A stretch of DNA of 6,378 nucleotides from Rubritepida sp. (GCA_022843345.1 JALHNW010000107.1:1-6378), one strand, 5' to 3'. Positions 1-5,804 are shown, counted from the first letter of the stretch. The notes: generated by a model from the letters alone, not told the origin. A program made the numbers and translations.

Positions 1-2
1 GC

Positions 3-140
3 CTGCGCGACCGCGGCGCGCTGGAGGACGGGATGTGCGCGGACGCGTCGGTGACGACGCCGGATGGCGCGCTGGCGGCGGCGTTCGTGGCCGGCGCGCC
101 GGCATGGCTGGCGCCGGGGATGGCGGGGCGGATCGGCTGA
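3..140 (+). CDS. C-terminal tail of an unrecognised protein (5' end outside window)
   Basis: An open frame enters from the left edge and ends at TGA 138-140, giving 45 residues that finish in ...PAWLAPGMAGRIG. Nearly every codon ends in G or C (gat and gca are the rare exceptions), as in the other genes here, so it is probably real coding sequence and not a chance frame. The tail is rich in Ala and Gly and has no motif I can name. It runs in the same direction as the glycosyltransferase 115 bases downstream, but the palindromes in between make a shared transcript uncertain. No function is proposed. Confidence 0.55.
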   Translation: MRDRGALEDGMCADASVTTPDGALAAAFVAGAPAWLAPGMAGRIG

Positions 141-148
141 ACGGTTGC

Positions 149-165
149 CAGGGCGCGCCGCCCTG
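149..165 (+). terminator. Short GC hairpin just after the upstream stop codon, possible terminator
   Basis: CAGGGCG (149-155) and CGCCCTG (159-165) form a perfect 7-bp stem with a 3-base loop, starting 8 bases after the TGA at 138-140. No T-run follows (the next bases are CCTGGGTCATG), so it does not meet the classical Rho-independent pattern. It may be a weak terminator or a 3'-end stabiliser for the upstream mRNA, or a chance fold in GC-rich DNA. Confidence 0.25.
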
Positions 166-191
166 CCTGGGTCATGATCTGGCCTTTGCCG

Positions 192-240
192 AGAGGACGA
201 TTCACCGCTTTGATGATTCCATCAAAGCGGATCGTGCTCT
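192..240. repeat. 49-bp imperfect palindrome, candidate dispersed intergenic repeat element
   Basis: The core is CCGCTTTGATG (205-215), loop ATTC (216-219) and CATCAAAGCGG (220-230), a perfect 11-bp inverted repeat. Outer arms AGAGGACGAT (192-201) and ATCGTGCTCT (231-240) extend it with 9 of 10 complementary pairs. The only asymmetry is TCA at 202-204 on the left, which would bulge out. It is markedly less GC-rich than its surroundings. From memory, palindromes ending in 'atcgtgctctag'-like sequence recur between genes in several alphaproteobacteria, but no copy count can be made from this window. It lies 14 bases before the glycosyltransferase ATG and could also act as an operator, an RNA hairpin in the leader, or a bidirectional attenuator. 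There is no T-run, so a classical terminator is unlikely. Confidence 0.6.
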
Positions 241-254
241 AGGGCTTGGCGCGC

Positions 255-1163
255 ATGACACGAATCGCCGTCCTCATCCCCTGCCACGACGAGGCGCTGA
301 CCGTCGCCGAGGTCGTCCGCGGCTTCCGCGCGGCCCTGCCGGAGGCTGCGATCCACGTCTGCGACAACAACAGCCGCGACGGCACCGACGCCGCGGCGCG
401 CGGGGCGGGCGCGCTCGTCTCCTATGAAACACGCCCGGGCAAGGGCAGCGTCGTACGCCGCATGTTCGCCGACATCGAGGCCGACTGGTACGTGATGGTG
501 GATGGCGACGCCACCTACGACGCCACCGCCGCCCGCCGCCTGCTGGACCACGCCATCGCGCACCGGCTCGACATGGTGAACGTGGCGCGGGAGGAGACGG
601 GCGCGAAGGCCTACCGCGCCGGCCACCGCCTGGGCAACCGCCTGCTCACCGGCCTGGTCGGCCGCGTGTTCGGGCAGCAGACGCGGGACATGCTGAGCGG
701 CTACAAGGTCTTCTCGCGCCGCTTCGTGAAGTCCTTCCCGGCCATGTCGGCGGGCTTCGAGATCGAGACGGAGCTGATGATCCACGCCCTGGAGCTGAAG
801 CTGCCGGTGGGCGAGATCAGCGCCCCCTACGGCGAGCGGCCGGAGGGCAGCACGTCGAAGCTCGCGACCTACCGCGACGGCTTCATCATCCTGCGCCTGG
901 TCGGCGTGCTGGTGCAGCGCGAGCGGCCGCTGGAGTTCTTCTCCGCCGTGGCCGCCCTGCTGCTGGCGGCCGCCATGGCGCTCGGCCTGCCGGTGGTGTT
1001 CGAGTTCATCGAGACCGGCCTAGTGCCGCGCCTGCCTACCGCCGTGCTGGCGTCGGGCCTCGTGCTCTCGGCGCTGCTGTCCTTCGCGGTGGGCCTCATC
1101 CTCGCGGCCATCGCCCATGGGCGGCGCGAGGTGAAGCGCCTCGCCTACCTCGCTTTGCGCTGA
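255..1163 (+). CDS. Family 2 glycosyltransferase with two C-terminal membrane helices (DPM1/GtrB-like)
   Basis: This 302-residue protein has a GT-A fold N-terminal domain. IPCHDEA (8-14) is the nucleotide-binding start, DNNSRDGT (37-44) matches the family D-x-S-x-DGT pattern, and MVDGDATYD (81-89) holds the metal-binding D-G-D. DMLSGYKVFSRR (145-156) resembles the conserved acceptor-side segment. Two hydrophobic helices follow at about 228-250 and 263-288, then a basic tail (HGRREVKR). That layout fits enzymes that move a sugar from a nucleotide donor to a polyprenyl phosphate at the inner membrane, for glycan or lipid modification, but donor and acceptor cannot be told from sequence. I chose ATG 255 because AGGG (241-244) sits 10 bases before it. 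A TTG at 246 is in frame but lies 1 base from that AGGG. The 3' end overlaps bioY on the other strand. Confidence 0.88.
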   Translation: MTRIAVLIPCHDEALTVAEVVRGFRAALPEAAIHVCDNNSRDGTDAAARGAGALVSYETRPGKGSVVRRMFADIEADWYVMVDGDATYDATAARRLLDHAIAHRLDMVNVAREETGAKAYRAGHRLGNRLLTGLVGRVFGQQTRDMLSGYKVFSRRFVKSFPAMSAGFEIETELMIHALELKLPVGEISAPYGERPEGSTSKLATYRDGFIILRLVGVLVQRERPLEFFSAVAALLLAAAMALGLPVVFEFIETGLVPRLPTAVLASGLVLSALLSFAVGLILAAIAHGRREVKRLAYLALR

Positions 1164-1666
1164 AGGGCGGCGCAGGCGGCCAGCGCCAGCGCCGTCTTCA
1201 CCAACGTGCCGGGGATGAAGGGAACGAAGCCCACCCAGAAGGCGCGCTCCAGCCCCGTGAAGCCAGCCAGCCACAACACGCCGGGGACGAAGAGCAGCAG
1301 GTGCGCCGCCAGCAGCACCATGCCGCGTCGCGCCCAATGCCCGCGCGCCAGCCCGGCCAGCGCCGCGGCCGGCAGGAAGCCCCACAGGAAGCCCGCCGTC
1401 GGCCCCGCCAGCACCGCCGGCCCGCCCGTGCCATGGGCGAAGACCGGCAGCCCCATCGCGCCCTCCAGCAGGTAGAGCGACACCGCCGCCACCCCCAGCC
1501 GCGAGCCGCCCAGCGCGCCGAGCAGCAGCACGGCCAGCGACTGCATGGTCATCGGCACCGGCCAGGACGGCACTGCCACCTGGGCCGAGGCCGCCAGCAC
1601 CAGCGAGCCGAGGAAGGCCAGGCCCGCGAAGCGCGCGGCCTGGGGAAGGGGAATCGAGAGGATCAT
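1145..1666 (-). CDS. bioY: Biotin transporter S component BioY
   Basis: This 173-residue, strongly hydrophobic protein has the conserved marks of BioY, the biotin-binding S component of energy-coupling-factor transporters. VPSWPVPMTMQ (32-42) follows the first helix, GAMGLPVFAHGTGG (69-82) and GPTAGFLWGF (88-97) form the family signature, and PFIPGTLVK (149-157) precedes the last helix. About six membrane helices are expected and the length is close to the usual 180-190. ATG 1666 is preceded by GAGGG at 8 bases; the frame continues upstream but lacks BioY-like sequence there. No BioM ATPase or BioN transmembrane partner is in the window, so it is either a solitary BioY, which some bacteria use, or shares ECF modules encoded elsewhere. 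It is the last gene of the minus-strand run. Its TAG (1147-1145) lies inside the convergent glycosyltransferase gene. I see no AT-rich TTATnnATAA-like BioR site nearby. Confidence 0.93.
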   Translation of the reverse strand: MILSIPLPQAARFAGLAFLGSLVLAASAQVAVPSWPVPMTMQSLAVLLLGALGGSRLGVAAVSLYLLEGAMGLPVFAHGTGGPAVLAGPTAGFLWGFLPAAALAGLARGHWARRGMVLLAAHLLLFVPGVLWLAGFTGLERAFWVGFVPFIPGTLVKTALALAACAALQRKAR

Positions 1667-1696
1667 GCCCGCCGCCCTCGCACGAAGCCGGCGGGC
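1667..1696 (-). promoter_or_regulatory. Hairpin with the bioY ribosome-binding site in its loop
   Basis: On the minus-strand RNA, GCCCGCCG (1696-1689) and CGGCGGGC (1674-1667) form a perfect 8-bp all-GC stem that ends directly against the bioY ATG at 1666. The 14-base loop contains GAGGG (1679-1675), the best Shine-Dalgarno candidate, so the 3' arm of the stem is the 8-base spacer between that site and the start codon. A ribosome would have to melt the stem to initiate. The stem starts 7 bases after the stop codon of the small upstream gene, so ribosomes ending there could open it. The fold is directly readable; a regulatory role is inference. Confidence 0.45.
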
Positions 1697-1703
1697 CGTC
1701 CAG

Positions 1704-1892
1704 TCAGGTGACGGCGTCGTGGATCGGGTCCGGCGCCACGCCACCGGCCTTGCGGTCCTTCATCGCCCGCCGCAGCGCGCACAGCCCCAGTATGCCGGCC
1801 GAACCCAGCGTGGCCCCCAGCGTGAAGGCCCACTTCACCGCCAGCGCCAGGGACAGCATCCCCAGCGAAGCGCCCATCGGTCGCATGATCAC
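1704..1892 (-). CDS. Small 62-aa membrane peptide, function unknown
   Basis: I do not recognise this protein. It starts at GTG 1892, chosen because a strong AAGGAGG (1909-1903) lies about 10 bases ahead. An ATG two codons downstream (1886) is more distant, and the ATG closest to the site (1900) stops after three codons. Residues 8-19 and 21-41 are hydrophobic, separated by a Lys at 20, so one long helix or a short hairpin of two helices is possible. A basic patch RRAMKDRK (41-48) should remain cytoplasmic, followed by a soluble tail ending in DPIHDAVT. It lies 54 bases after the serine hydrolase stop and 37 bases before bioY, in the same direction. Codon use is like that of the neighbours. 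The good ribosome site and hydrophobic composition favour a real gene, but a shadow-free test needs homologues. Confidence 0.55.
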   Translation of the reverse strand: MIMRPMGASLGMLSLALAVKWAFTLGATLGSAGILGLCALRRAMKDRKAGGVAPDPIHDAVT

Positions 1893-1933
1893 GGCGCCAT
1901 CCTCCTTGATGCCTGAGGATGGAAGATGGCGCC
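1893..1933 (-). promoter_or_regulatory. 13-bp hairpin that masks the Shine-Dalgarno of the small membrane gene
   Basis: On the minus-strand RNA, GGCGCCATCTTCC (1933-1921) pairs with GGAGGATGGCGCC (1905-1893) over 13 bp with a single G-U wobble and a 15-base loop (1920-1906). The 3' arm contains the GGAGG ribosome-binding core and ends directly at the GTG start (1892). A second, mutually exclusive stem is possible: CATCCTC (1921-1915) with GAGGATG (1904-1898), which also covers GGAGG. The hairpin begins 13 bases after the serine hydrolase TGA (1949-1947), close enough for a terminating ribosome to open its base. There is no U-run after it, so it is not a classical terminator. Translational coupling is my inference. 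Confidence 0.5.
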
Positions 1934-1946
1934 GCCCGGCGCAGGG

Positions 1947-3188
1947 TCAACCGGCCTCGACCAGCGCGCCGTAGACCAGGTTCTTGAACAGCATGCGCGT
2001 GTGCACCCGGTTCGACGGCCCCTGCGCCATGAACACCCCCACCAGCCGCTGCGCGGGGTCGATGGTGAAGGAGGTGCCCCAGGCGCCGGCCCACATCGCG
2101 TCCCCGGGGCTGCCCGGCGCCACGCCCATGCCGTGGTCCAGCCGCACCCCGAAGCCCAGCCCGAAGCCGTAGCCCGGCCCGGTGGAGGCCGTCGGCGTGC
2201 CGGCCATGCCGACGATGTGGTTGCTCATCATGAAGCGCACGGTGGTGGGCGCCAGGTAGCGCCGCCCGTCCAGCGTGCCGCCGTTCACCAGCATCTGGCA
2301 GAAGCGGTGGTAGTCCGCGCTGGTCCCCACCATCCCCGCGCCGCCCTTGAGGTAGGAGCGCTCCCGCTCGTCCTGCCGGATGCGGTAGGAGGCCCACATG
2401 CCGGCCTTCAGCGGGTCGGAATCCGGCGCCTCGGCCACGCGGGGCGCGCGGGCGTCGTCCACGAACCACACCGTGTCGCGCATCCCCAGCGGGCCGGTGA
2501 GGCGGCTCTCGATGATGCGGTCCAGCCGCTCGCCCGCCGCGCGCTCCAGCAGCAGGCCCAGCACGTCGGTGCTGATGGAGTAGAAGAACTGCGTGCCAGG
2601 CTGGAAGGCCAGCGGGATGGTGCCCAGGCGGCGCAGCATCTCGTCGGTGGCCACGGGGCCGTTGCGCGCCTCGATGTCGTGCTGCTCGTACAGCTCGCGG
2701 ATGCGCTGGGGCGCCGCGGCCGCATAGACGAAGCCCGAGGAGTGGCGCAGCAGGTCCTGCACCGTGGGCTGGCGGGCCAGCGGCTGGTCCCCCTGCGGTG
2801 TGTGGACCACCAGGTTCCGCAACTCCGGCAGGTACTGGCCGATCGGGTCGCGCAGCTGGATGCGCCCTTCCTCGATCATCATCATGGCGGCGACGCTGGT
2901 CAGCGGCTTGGTCATGGAAGCCAGCAGGAAGATGCTGTCCGTGGTCATGGCGTTGCTCTTCGCCATGTCGCGGTGGCCATAGGCGGCGTGGTGCACCACC
3001 TCGCCGTCGCGCGCCACCAGCGCCACGGCGCCGAGGAAGGACCCGCGCTCGATCTCGCGCGCCATGGCGGGGGCGAAGCGGTCCAGCCGCGCGGGCGAGA
3101 AGCCGCGGCGAAGGGCCTCGGTCTGGGCCAGGGCCGGCGTGGCCAGCAGGCCGCCGGCCAGGACGGGAAGGGTGCGTCGGGCGATCAT
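1947..3188 (-). CDS. Exported beta-lactamase-family serine hydrolase / esterase (class C fold)
   Basis: This 413-residue protein belongs to the beta-lactamase/transpeptidase-like serine hydrolases (PF00144). An Arg-Arg signal peptide, MIARRTLPVLAGGLLATPALAQ, has likely cleavage after ALA, so the enzyme acts in the periplasm or outside. The catalytic S-x-x-K is SMTK (91-94) and the general-base Tyr is in YSIS (203-206), where class C beta-lactamases have YSN. The third motif is WAGAWG (366-371) in place of KTG. This combination resembles family VIII carboxylesterases more than true beta-lactamases, so an ester is the likelier substrate. I chose ATG 3188 because AGGAGG (3202-3197) lies 8 bases ahead; ATG 3194 is only 2 bases from it, and earlier starts would bury the signal peptide. 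It follows the binding protein by 58 bases. As a neighbour of a TRAP system, it may release an acid for uptake (inference). Confidence 0.88.
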   Translation of the reverse strand: MIARRTLPVLAGGLLATPALAQTEALRRGFSPARLDRFAPAMAREIERGSFLGAVALVARDGEVVHHAAYGHRDMAKSNAMTTDSIFLLASMTKPLTSVAAMMMIEEGRIQLRDPIGQYLPELRNLVVHTPQGDQPLARQPTVQDLLRHSSGFVYAAAAPQRIRELYEQHDIEARNGPVATDEMLRRLGTIPLAFQPGTQFFYSISTDVLGLLLERAAGERLDRIIESRLTGPLGMRDTVWFVDDARAPRVAEAPDSDPLKAGMWASYRIRQDERERSYLKGGAGMVGTSADYHRFCQMLVNGGTLDGRRYLAPTTVRFMMSNHIVGMAGTPTASTGPGYGFGLGFGVRLDHGMGVAPGSPGDAMWAGAWGTSFTIDPAQRLVGVFMAQGPSNRVHTRMLFKNLVYGALVEAG

Positions 3189-3196
3189 GGGCATGT

Positions 3197-3230
3197 CCTC
3201 CTGCGCGGCCTCTGCGGGCCTGCGCGGAGG
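3197..3230 (-). promoter_or_regulatory. Imperfect hairpin that masks the Shine-Dalgarno of the serine hydrolase
   Basis: On the minus-strand RNA, CCTCC (3230-3226) pairs with the ribosome-binding core GGAGG (3201-3197). GCGC (3225-3222) pairs with GCGC (3206-3203), and GGCC (3220-3217) with GGCC (3210-3207), closing a 6-base loop CGCAGA. Single A bulges at 3221 and 3202 interrupt the 13 pairs. The ATG at 3188 follows 8 bases after the masked site. No U-run follows. The sequence complementarity is plain; regulation is inference. Confidence 0.42.
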
Positions 3231-3246
3231 GATCATGCCGCCGAAT

Positions 3247-4479
3247 TCAGCCGCGCACCAGCGGGCAGCCCCCCTCGGCCAGCGGTCGCCACGCCTCCTC
3301 CGTCCCCACCGTCGCGCGCAGGGTGTAGTAGTCCCAGGGGCCGCGGGACTCCGCCGGGGACTTCACCTGGAACAGGTAGGCGGGGTGCATCTTGCGCCCG
3401 TCCTCGCGCACGCGGCCGGGGCCGAAGGCGTCGTCATCCGTGGGCATGCGGCGCATCACCTCCAGCACCGCCCCGCCCGACTGCTTGGCGCGCGCCACGC
3501 CCACCTCGGCCACCGCCTTCAGGTAGTGGATGGCGCAGGAATAGGTGCCGGCGTGCTCCTGGTTGGGCATGTTGGTGGGCGTGCGCCGCAGGATGCGCCG
3601 CGCCAGGCCGCGCGTGCGGTCGTTCAGGTCGTGGTAGAACACCTCGCTCATCAGCAGGCCCTGCGAGGTTTCCAGCCCGATGGCGTGGATGTCGGTGATG
3701 AACATCACCAGCCCCGCCAGCTGCTGCCCGCGCCGCGTCAGCCCGAACTCGTGCGCCTGCTTGATGGCGTTGACCGTGTCCTGCGCCGCGGTCGCCAGCC
3801 CCACCACCTTCGCGCGGCTCGCCTGCGCCTGGAGGAGGAAGGAGGAGAAATCCGTGGTGCCGGGGAAGGGGAAGCGCGCCGCCCCCAGCACCCGCCCGCC
3901 GGCCCTCTGCACGAAGCCTGTCACGTCGCGCTCCAGCTGGTGGCCGAAGGCGTAGTCCGCCGTCAGCATGAACCAGGTGTCCCCGCCCGCGCGCACGGAG
4001 GCCCCGCCCACCACGTTGGCGAACATCCAGGTGTCGTAGGTCCATTGGATGGTGTGGGACGAGCACTGCGCCCCCGTCAGCGCCGAGGACGCGGCACCCG
4101 AGGCAAGCTGGATCCGGTCCTTCTCGCGCACCAGGTTGGCGACGGCGAGCGCGATGGCGCTGTTGTTCACCTCGCAGATCATGTCCACGCCGCGCTGGTC
4201 CAGCCATTGCCGCGCCACGGCCAGCGCGGCGTCCGGCCGGTTCAGGTGGTCGCCCTGGATCACCTCCACGTTGATGCCGCGCTGGGCGAGGCCGAGATCC
4301 TCCACCGCCTGCTGCACGGCGGCCACCGAGGTGGGGCCGGAGGTGTCGCGGTAGGGGCCGGAGAAATCGGCCAGCACGCCGATGCGGATGGTGCTGTCGC
4401 GCGCGGGCTGGGCCGAGGCGGGCAGGGCGAGCAGCCCCGCCCCCGCGGCCATGGCGCCGCGGCGGGAAATGTCGGTCAT
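3247..4479 (-). CDS. LivK-type periplasmic substrate-binding protein (Peripla_BP_6)
   Basis: This 410-residue protein is of the branched-chain amino acid/amide ABC transporter binding-protein family. It starts with a signal peptide MTDISRRGAMAAGAGLLAL that carries Ser-Arg-Arg and probably ends after PASA (20-23), so Tat export is possible. IRIGVLADFSGPYRDTSG (31-48) is the typical first strand and ligand loop. TADYAFGHQLERD (173-185) and FSSFLLQAQASRAKVVGLA (211-229) are characteristic of the second lobe, and HPAYLFQVK (365-373) and the CPLV near the C terminus fit a subgroup common in alphaproteobacteria. ATG 4479 is preceded by GGAGG at 7 bases; the frame is open far upstream but that part is a shadow of the TRAP gene. 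No ABC permease or ATPase gene is in the window. It sits 47 bases after the TRAP large subunit, an unusual partner for this family. The ligand is unknown. Confidence 0.9.
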   Translation of the reverse strand: MTDISRRGAMAAGAGLLALPASAQPARDSTIRIGVLADFSGPYRDTSGPTSVAAVQQAVEDLGLAQRGINVEVIQGDHLNRPDAALAVARQWLDQRGVDMICEVNNSAIALAVANLVREKDRIQLASGAASSALTGAQCSSHTIQWTYDTWMFANVVGGASVRAGGDTWFMLTADYAFGHQLERDVTGFVQRAGGRVLGAARFPFPGTTDFSSFLLQAQASRAKVVGLATAAQDTVNAIKQAHEFGLTRRGQQLAGLVMFITDIHAIGLETSQGLLMSEVFYHDLNDRTRGLARRILRRTPTNMPNQEHAGTYSCAIHYLKAVAEVGVARAKQSGGAVLEVMRRMPTDDDAFGPGRVREDGRKMHPAYLFQVKSPAESRGPWDYYTLRATVGTEEAWRPLAEGGCPLVRG

Positions 4480-4486
4480 GGGTCGT

Positions 4487-4505
4487 CCTCCGTTTCGAGC
4501 AACGG
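4487..4505 (-). promoter_or_regulatory. Ribosome-binding site of the binding protein, with a weak overlapping hairpin
   Basis: GGAGG (4491-4487) lies 7 bases before ATG 4479 and decides that start. CCGTT (4505-4501) can pair with AACGG (4494-4490), a 5-bp stem with loop GCTCGA that takes in the first two G of the site. A CCTCC at 4519-4515 could instead pair with the whole GGAGG. Both folds are weaker than those in the later spacers, so I regard this one as marginal. Confidence 0.3.
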
Positions 4506-4526
4506 TGCCCCCGGGGAGGCGGGCCG

Positions 4527-5804
4527 TCAACGGAAGACGAGGTTGGGCAGCGTCATCGAGATGGCCGGGACGTAGGTGATCAGCATCAGGCAGGCCAGGA
4601 TCACCAGGATGAACACCGGCAGGTAGCGCATCATCTGGTCTATGGACGTGTTCGCCACCTGTGCGGCGGCGAAGAGGTTCACGCCGAAGGGCGGCGTGAT
4701 CATCCCCAGGGCGAGGTTCACCACCATGATCGTGCCGAAATGCACGCCGTCTATCCCGAAGCGCTCCGCCGCCTCCTGCAGGATGGGCGCGAGCACGATG
4801 ATGGAGGCGCTGGTCTCCACGAACATGCCCACCACGAACAGGAACATGTTCACGCCCAGCAGGAACCAGCCCGGCCCGTCGAAGGTCTGCACCAGCCAGG
4901 CAGCGGCCAGGTCCGGCACGCCCTGCCGGTTCAGCAGCCAGGAGAACAGCCCCGCGCAGGCGATGATGAACATGATGACGGCGGACGAGATCACGCTCTT
5001 GCGGAAGATGCCGTAGAGGTCCGCCCAGCCCAGCTCGCGGTGGATGAACATGCCCACCAGGATGGCGTAGGCGACCGCGATCACGCTCGCCTCCGTGGGC
5101 GTCGTGATGCCGCCATAGATGCCGCCCAGCACCACCACGGGCATGAACAGCGCCCAGCCGGCCTTGCGAAGCGCGACCAGGAAGGGCAGGCGCCCGTCGC
5201 CATCCTGCTTGCCCCAGCCCTTGATGCGGCACCACACCAGCACGGTGGCGATCAGCGCGCCGCCGATCAGCAGGCCCGGCCCTATGCCGGCCATGAACAG
5301 CTCGGGGATGGAGGTCTGCGTCGTCACCCCGAACAGGATCATCGGGATGGAGGGCGGGATGATGACGCCCAGCTCCGCCGCCGTCGCCTGGAGCGCCGCG
5401 GCGAAGGGCACCGGGTAGCCGTGCTTCACCAGCGCGGGGATCATGATGGCGCCGATGGCGAAGGTGGTGGCGACCGAGCTGCCGCTGATGGCGGCGAAGA
5501 TCATGCAGGTGACGATGCAGGTGCAGGGCAGCCCGCCCTGCACGCCGCCCACGATCGACTTGGCGAAATCCACCAGCCGGCGCGAGATGCCGCCCACGTC
5601 CATCAGGTTGCCGGCCAGGATGAAGAAGGGAATCGCCGCCAGCGGGAACTTGTCCAGGCTGACGAAGAGCTGCTGCGCCGCCACCACCAGCGGGAAGTTC
5701 GTGTAGCCCGCGATGCCCCAGACGGCGGCGATCCCGATGGCCACCGCCACCGGCACCGCGGCCGCGAAGAGCACCAGCATGACGGCGAGCATGGCACCTG
5801 ACAT
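4527..5804 (-). CDS. dctM: TRAP transporter large membrane subunit (DctM family)
   Basis: This 425-residue protein of about 12 membrane helices matches the usual DctM length of about 426. It is the ion-coupled translocation subunit of a tripartite ATP-independent transporter for carboxylates or related acids in the inner membrane. Visible signatures are AIPFFILAGNLMD (57-69), AISGSSVATTFAIGAIMIPALVKHGYP (105-131, given here by its ends only as GSSVATT and KHGYP), IIPPSIPMILFGVTTQTS (148-165), GGITTPTEAS (231-240) and LGMITPPFGVNLFAAA (366-381). ATG 5804 is chosen because GAGGG lies 8 bases ahead and the length fits; an in-frame ATG at 5864 overlaps dctQ and has no ribosome site. It follows dctQ by 37 bases. 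Three Cys (94, 96, 100) sit in one helix before the GSS motif. The symbol is by family; the substrate is not known. Confidence 0.95.
   Translation of the reverse strand: MSGAMLAVMLVLFAAAVPVAVAIGIAAVWGIAGYTNFPLVVAAQQLFVSLDKFPLAAIPFFILAGNLMDVGGISRRLVDFAKSIVGGVQGGLPCTCIVTCMIFAAISGSSVATTFAIGAIMIPALVKHGYPVPFAAALQATAAELGVIIPPSIPMILFGVTTQTSIPELFMAGIGPGLLIGGALIATVLVWCRIKGWGKQDGDGRLPFLVALRKAGWALFMPVVVLGGIYGGITTPTEASVIAVAYAILVGMFIHRELGWADLYGIFRKSVISSAVIMFIIACAGLFSWLLNRQGVPDLAAAWLVQTFDGPGWFLLGVNMFLFVVGMFVETSASIIVLAPILQEAAERFGIDGVHFGTIMVVNLALGMITPPFGVNLFAAAQVANTSIDQMMRYLPVFILVILACLMLITYVPAISMTLPNLVFR

Noticed and set aside
186..214. Sigma-70-like promoter: TTGCCG, 17-base spacer, TTTGAT
   Set aside because: Each box matches 4 of 6 consensus bases and the second lies inside the palindrome. 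Such matches are easily found by chance, so it is too weak to list, though an operator overlapping a promoter remains possible.
222..785. Minus-strand open frame of 187 codons opposite the glycosyltransferase
   Set aside because: The plus-strand frame has clear GT2 motifs; the antisense product has none and begins inside the palindrome.
1667..1744. Longer BioY starting at about 1744
   Set aside because: The extra Arg-rich residues do not resemble BioY and would overlap the 62-aa gene; ATG 1666 has a ribosome site and gives the expected N terminus.
1893..1933. Rho-independent terminator after the serine hydrolase
   Set aside because: The stem is strong but no U-run follows; the downstream bases are the start of the next gene.
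1926..3698. Plus-strand open frame of 590 codons across the hydrolase and binding-protein genes
   Set aside because: It is the antisense shadow of two well-recognised minus-strand genes. Its product is a low-complexity Arg/Ala/His/Pro-rich sequence with no domain, as expected from GC-rich codon bias.
3064..4575. Plus-strand open frame of 503 codons
   Set aside because: Antisense to the LivK-type binding protein, rich in His, Gln, Arg and Ala, with no recognisable motif or convincing ribosome site.
4740..5801. Plus-strand open frame of 353 codons opposite dctM
   Set aside because: The product is a His/Asp/Gln/Gly-rich string produced by reading a membrane protein gene in antisense.
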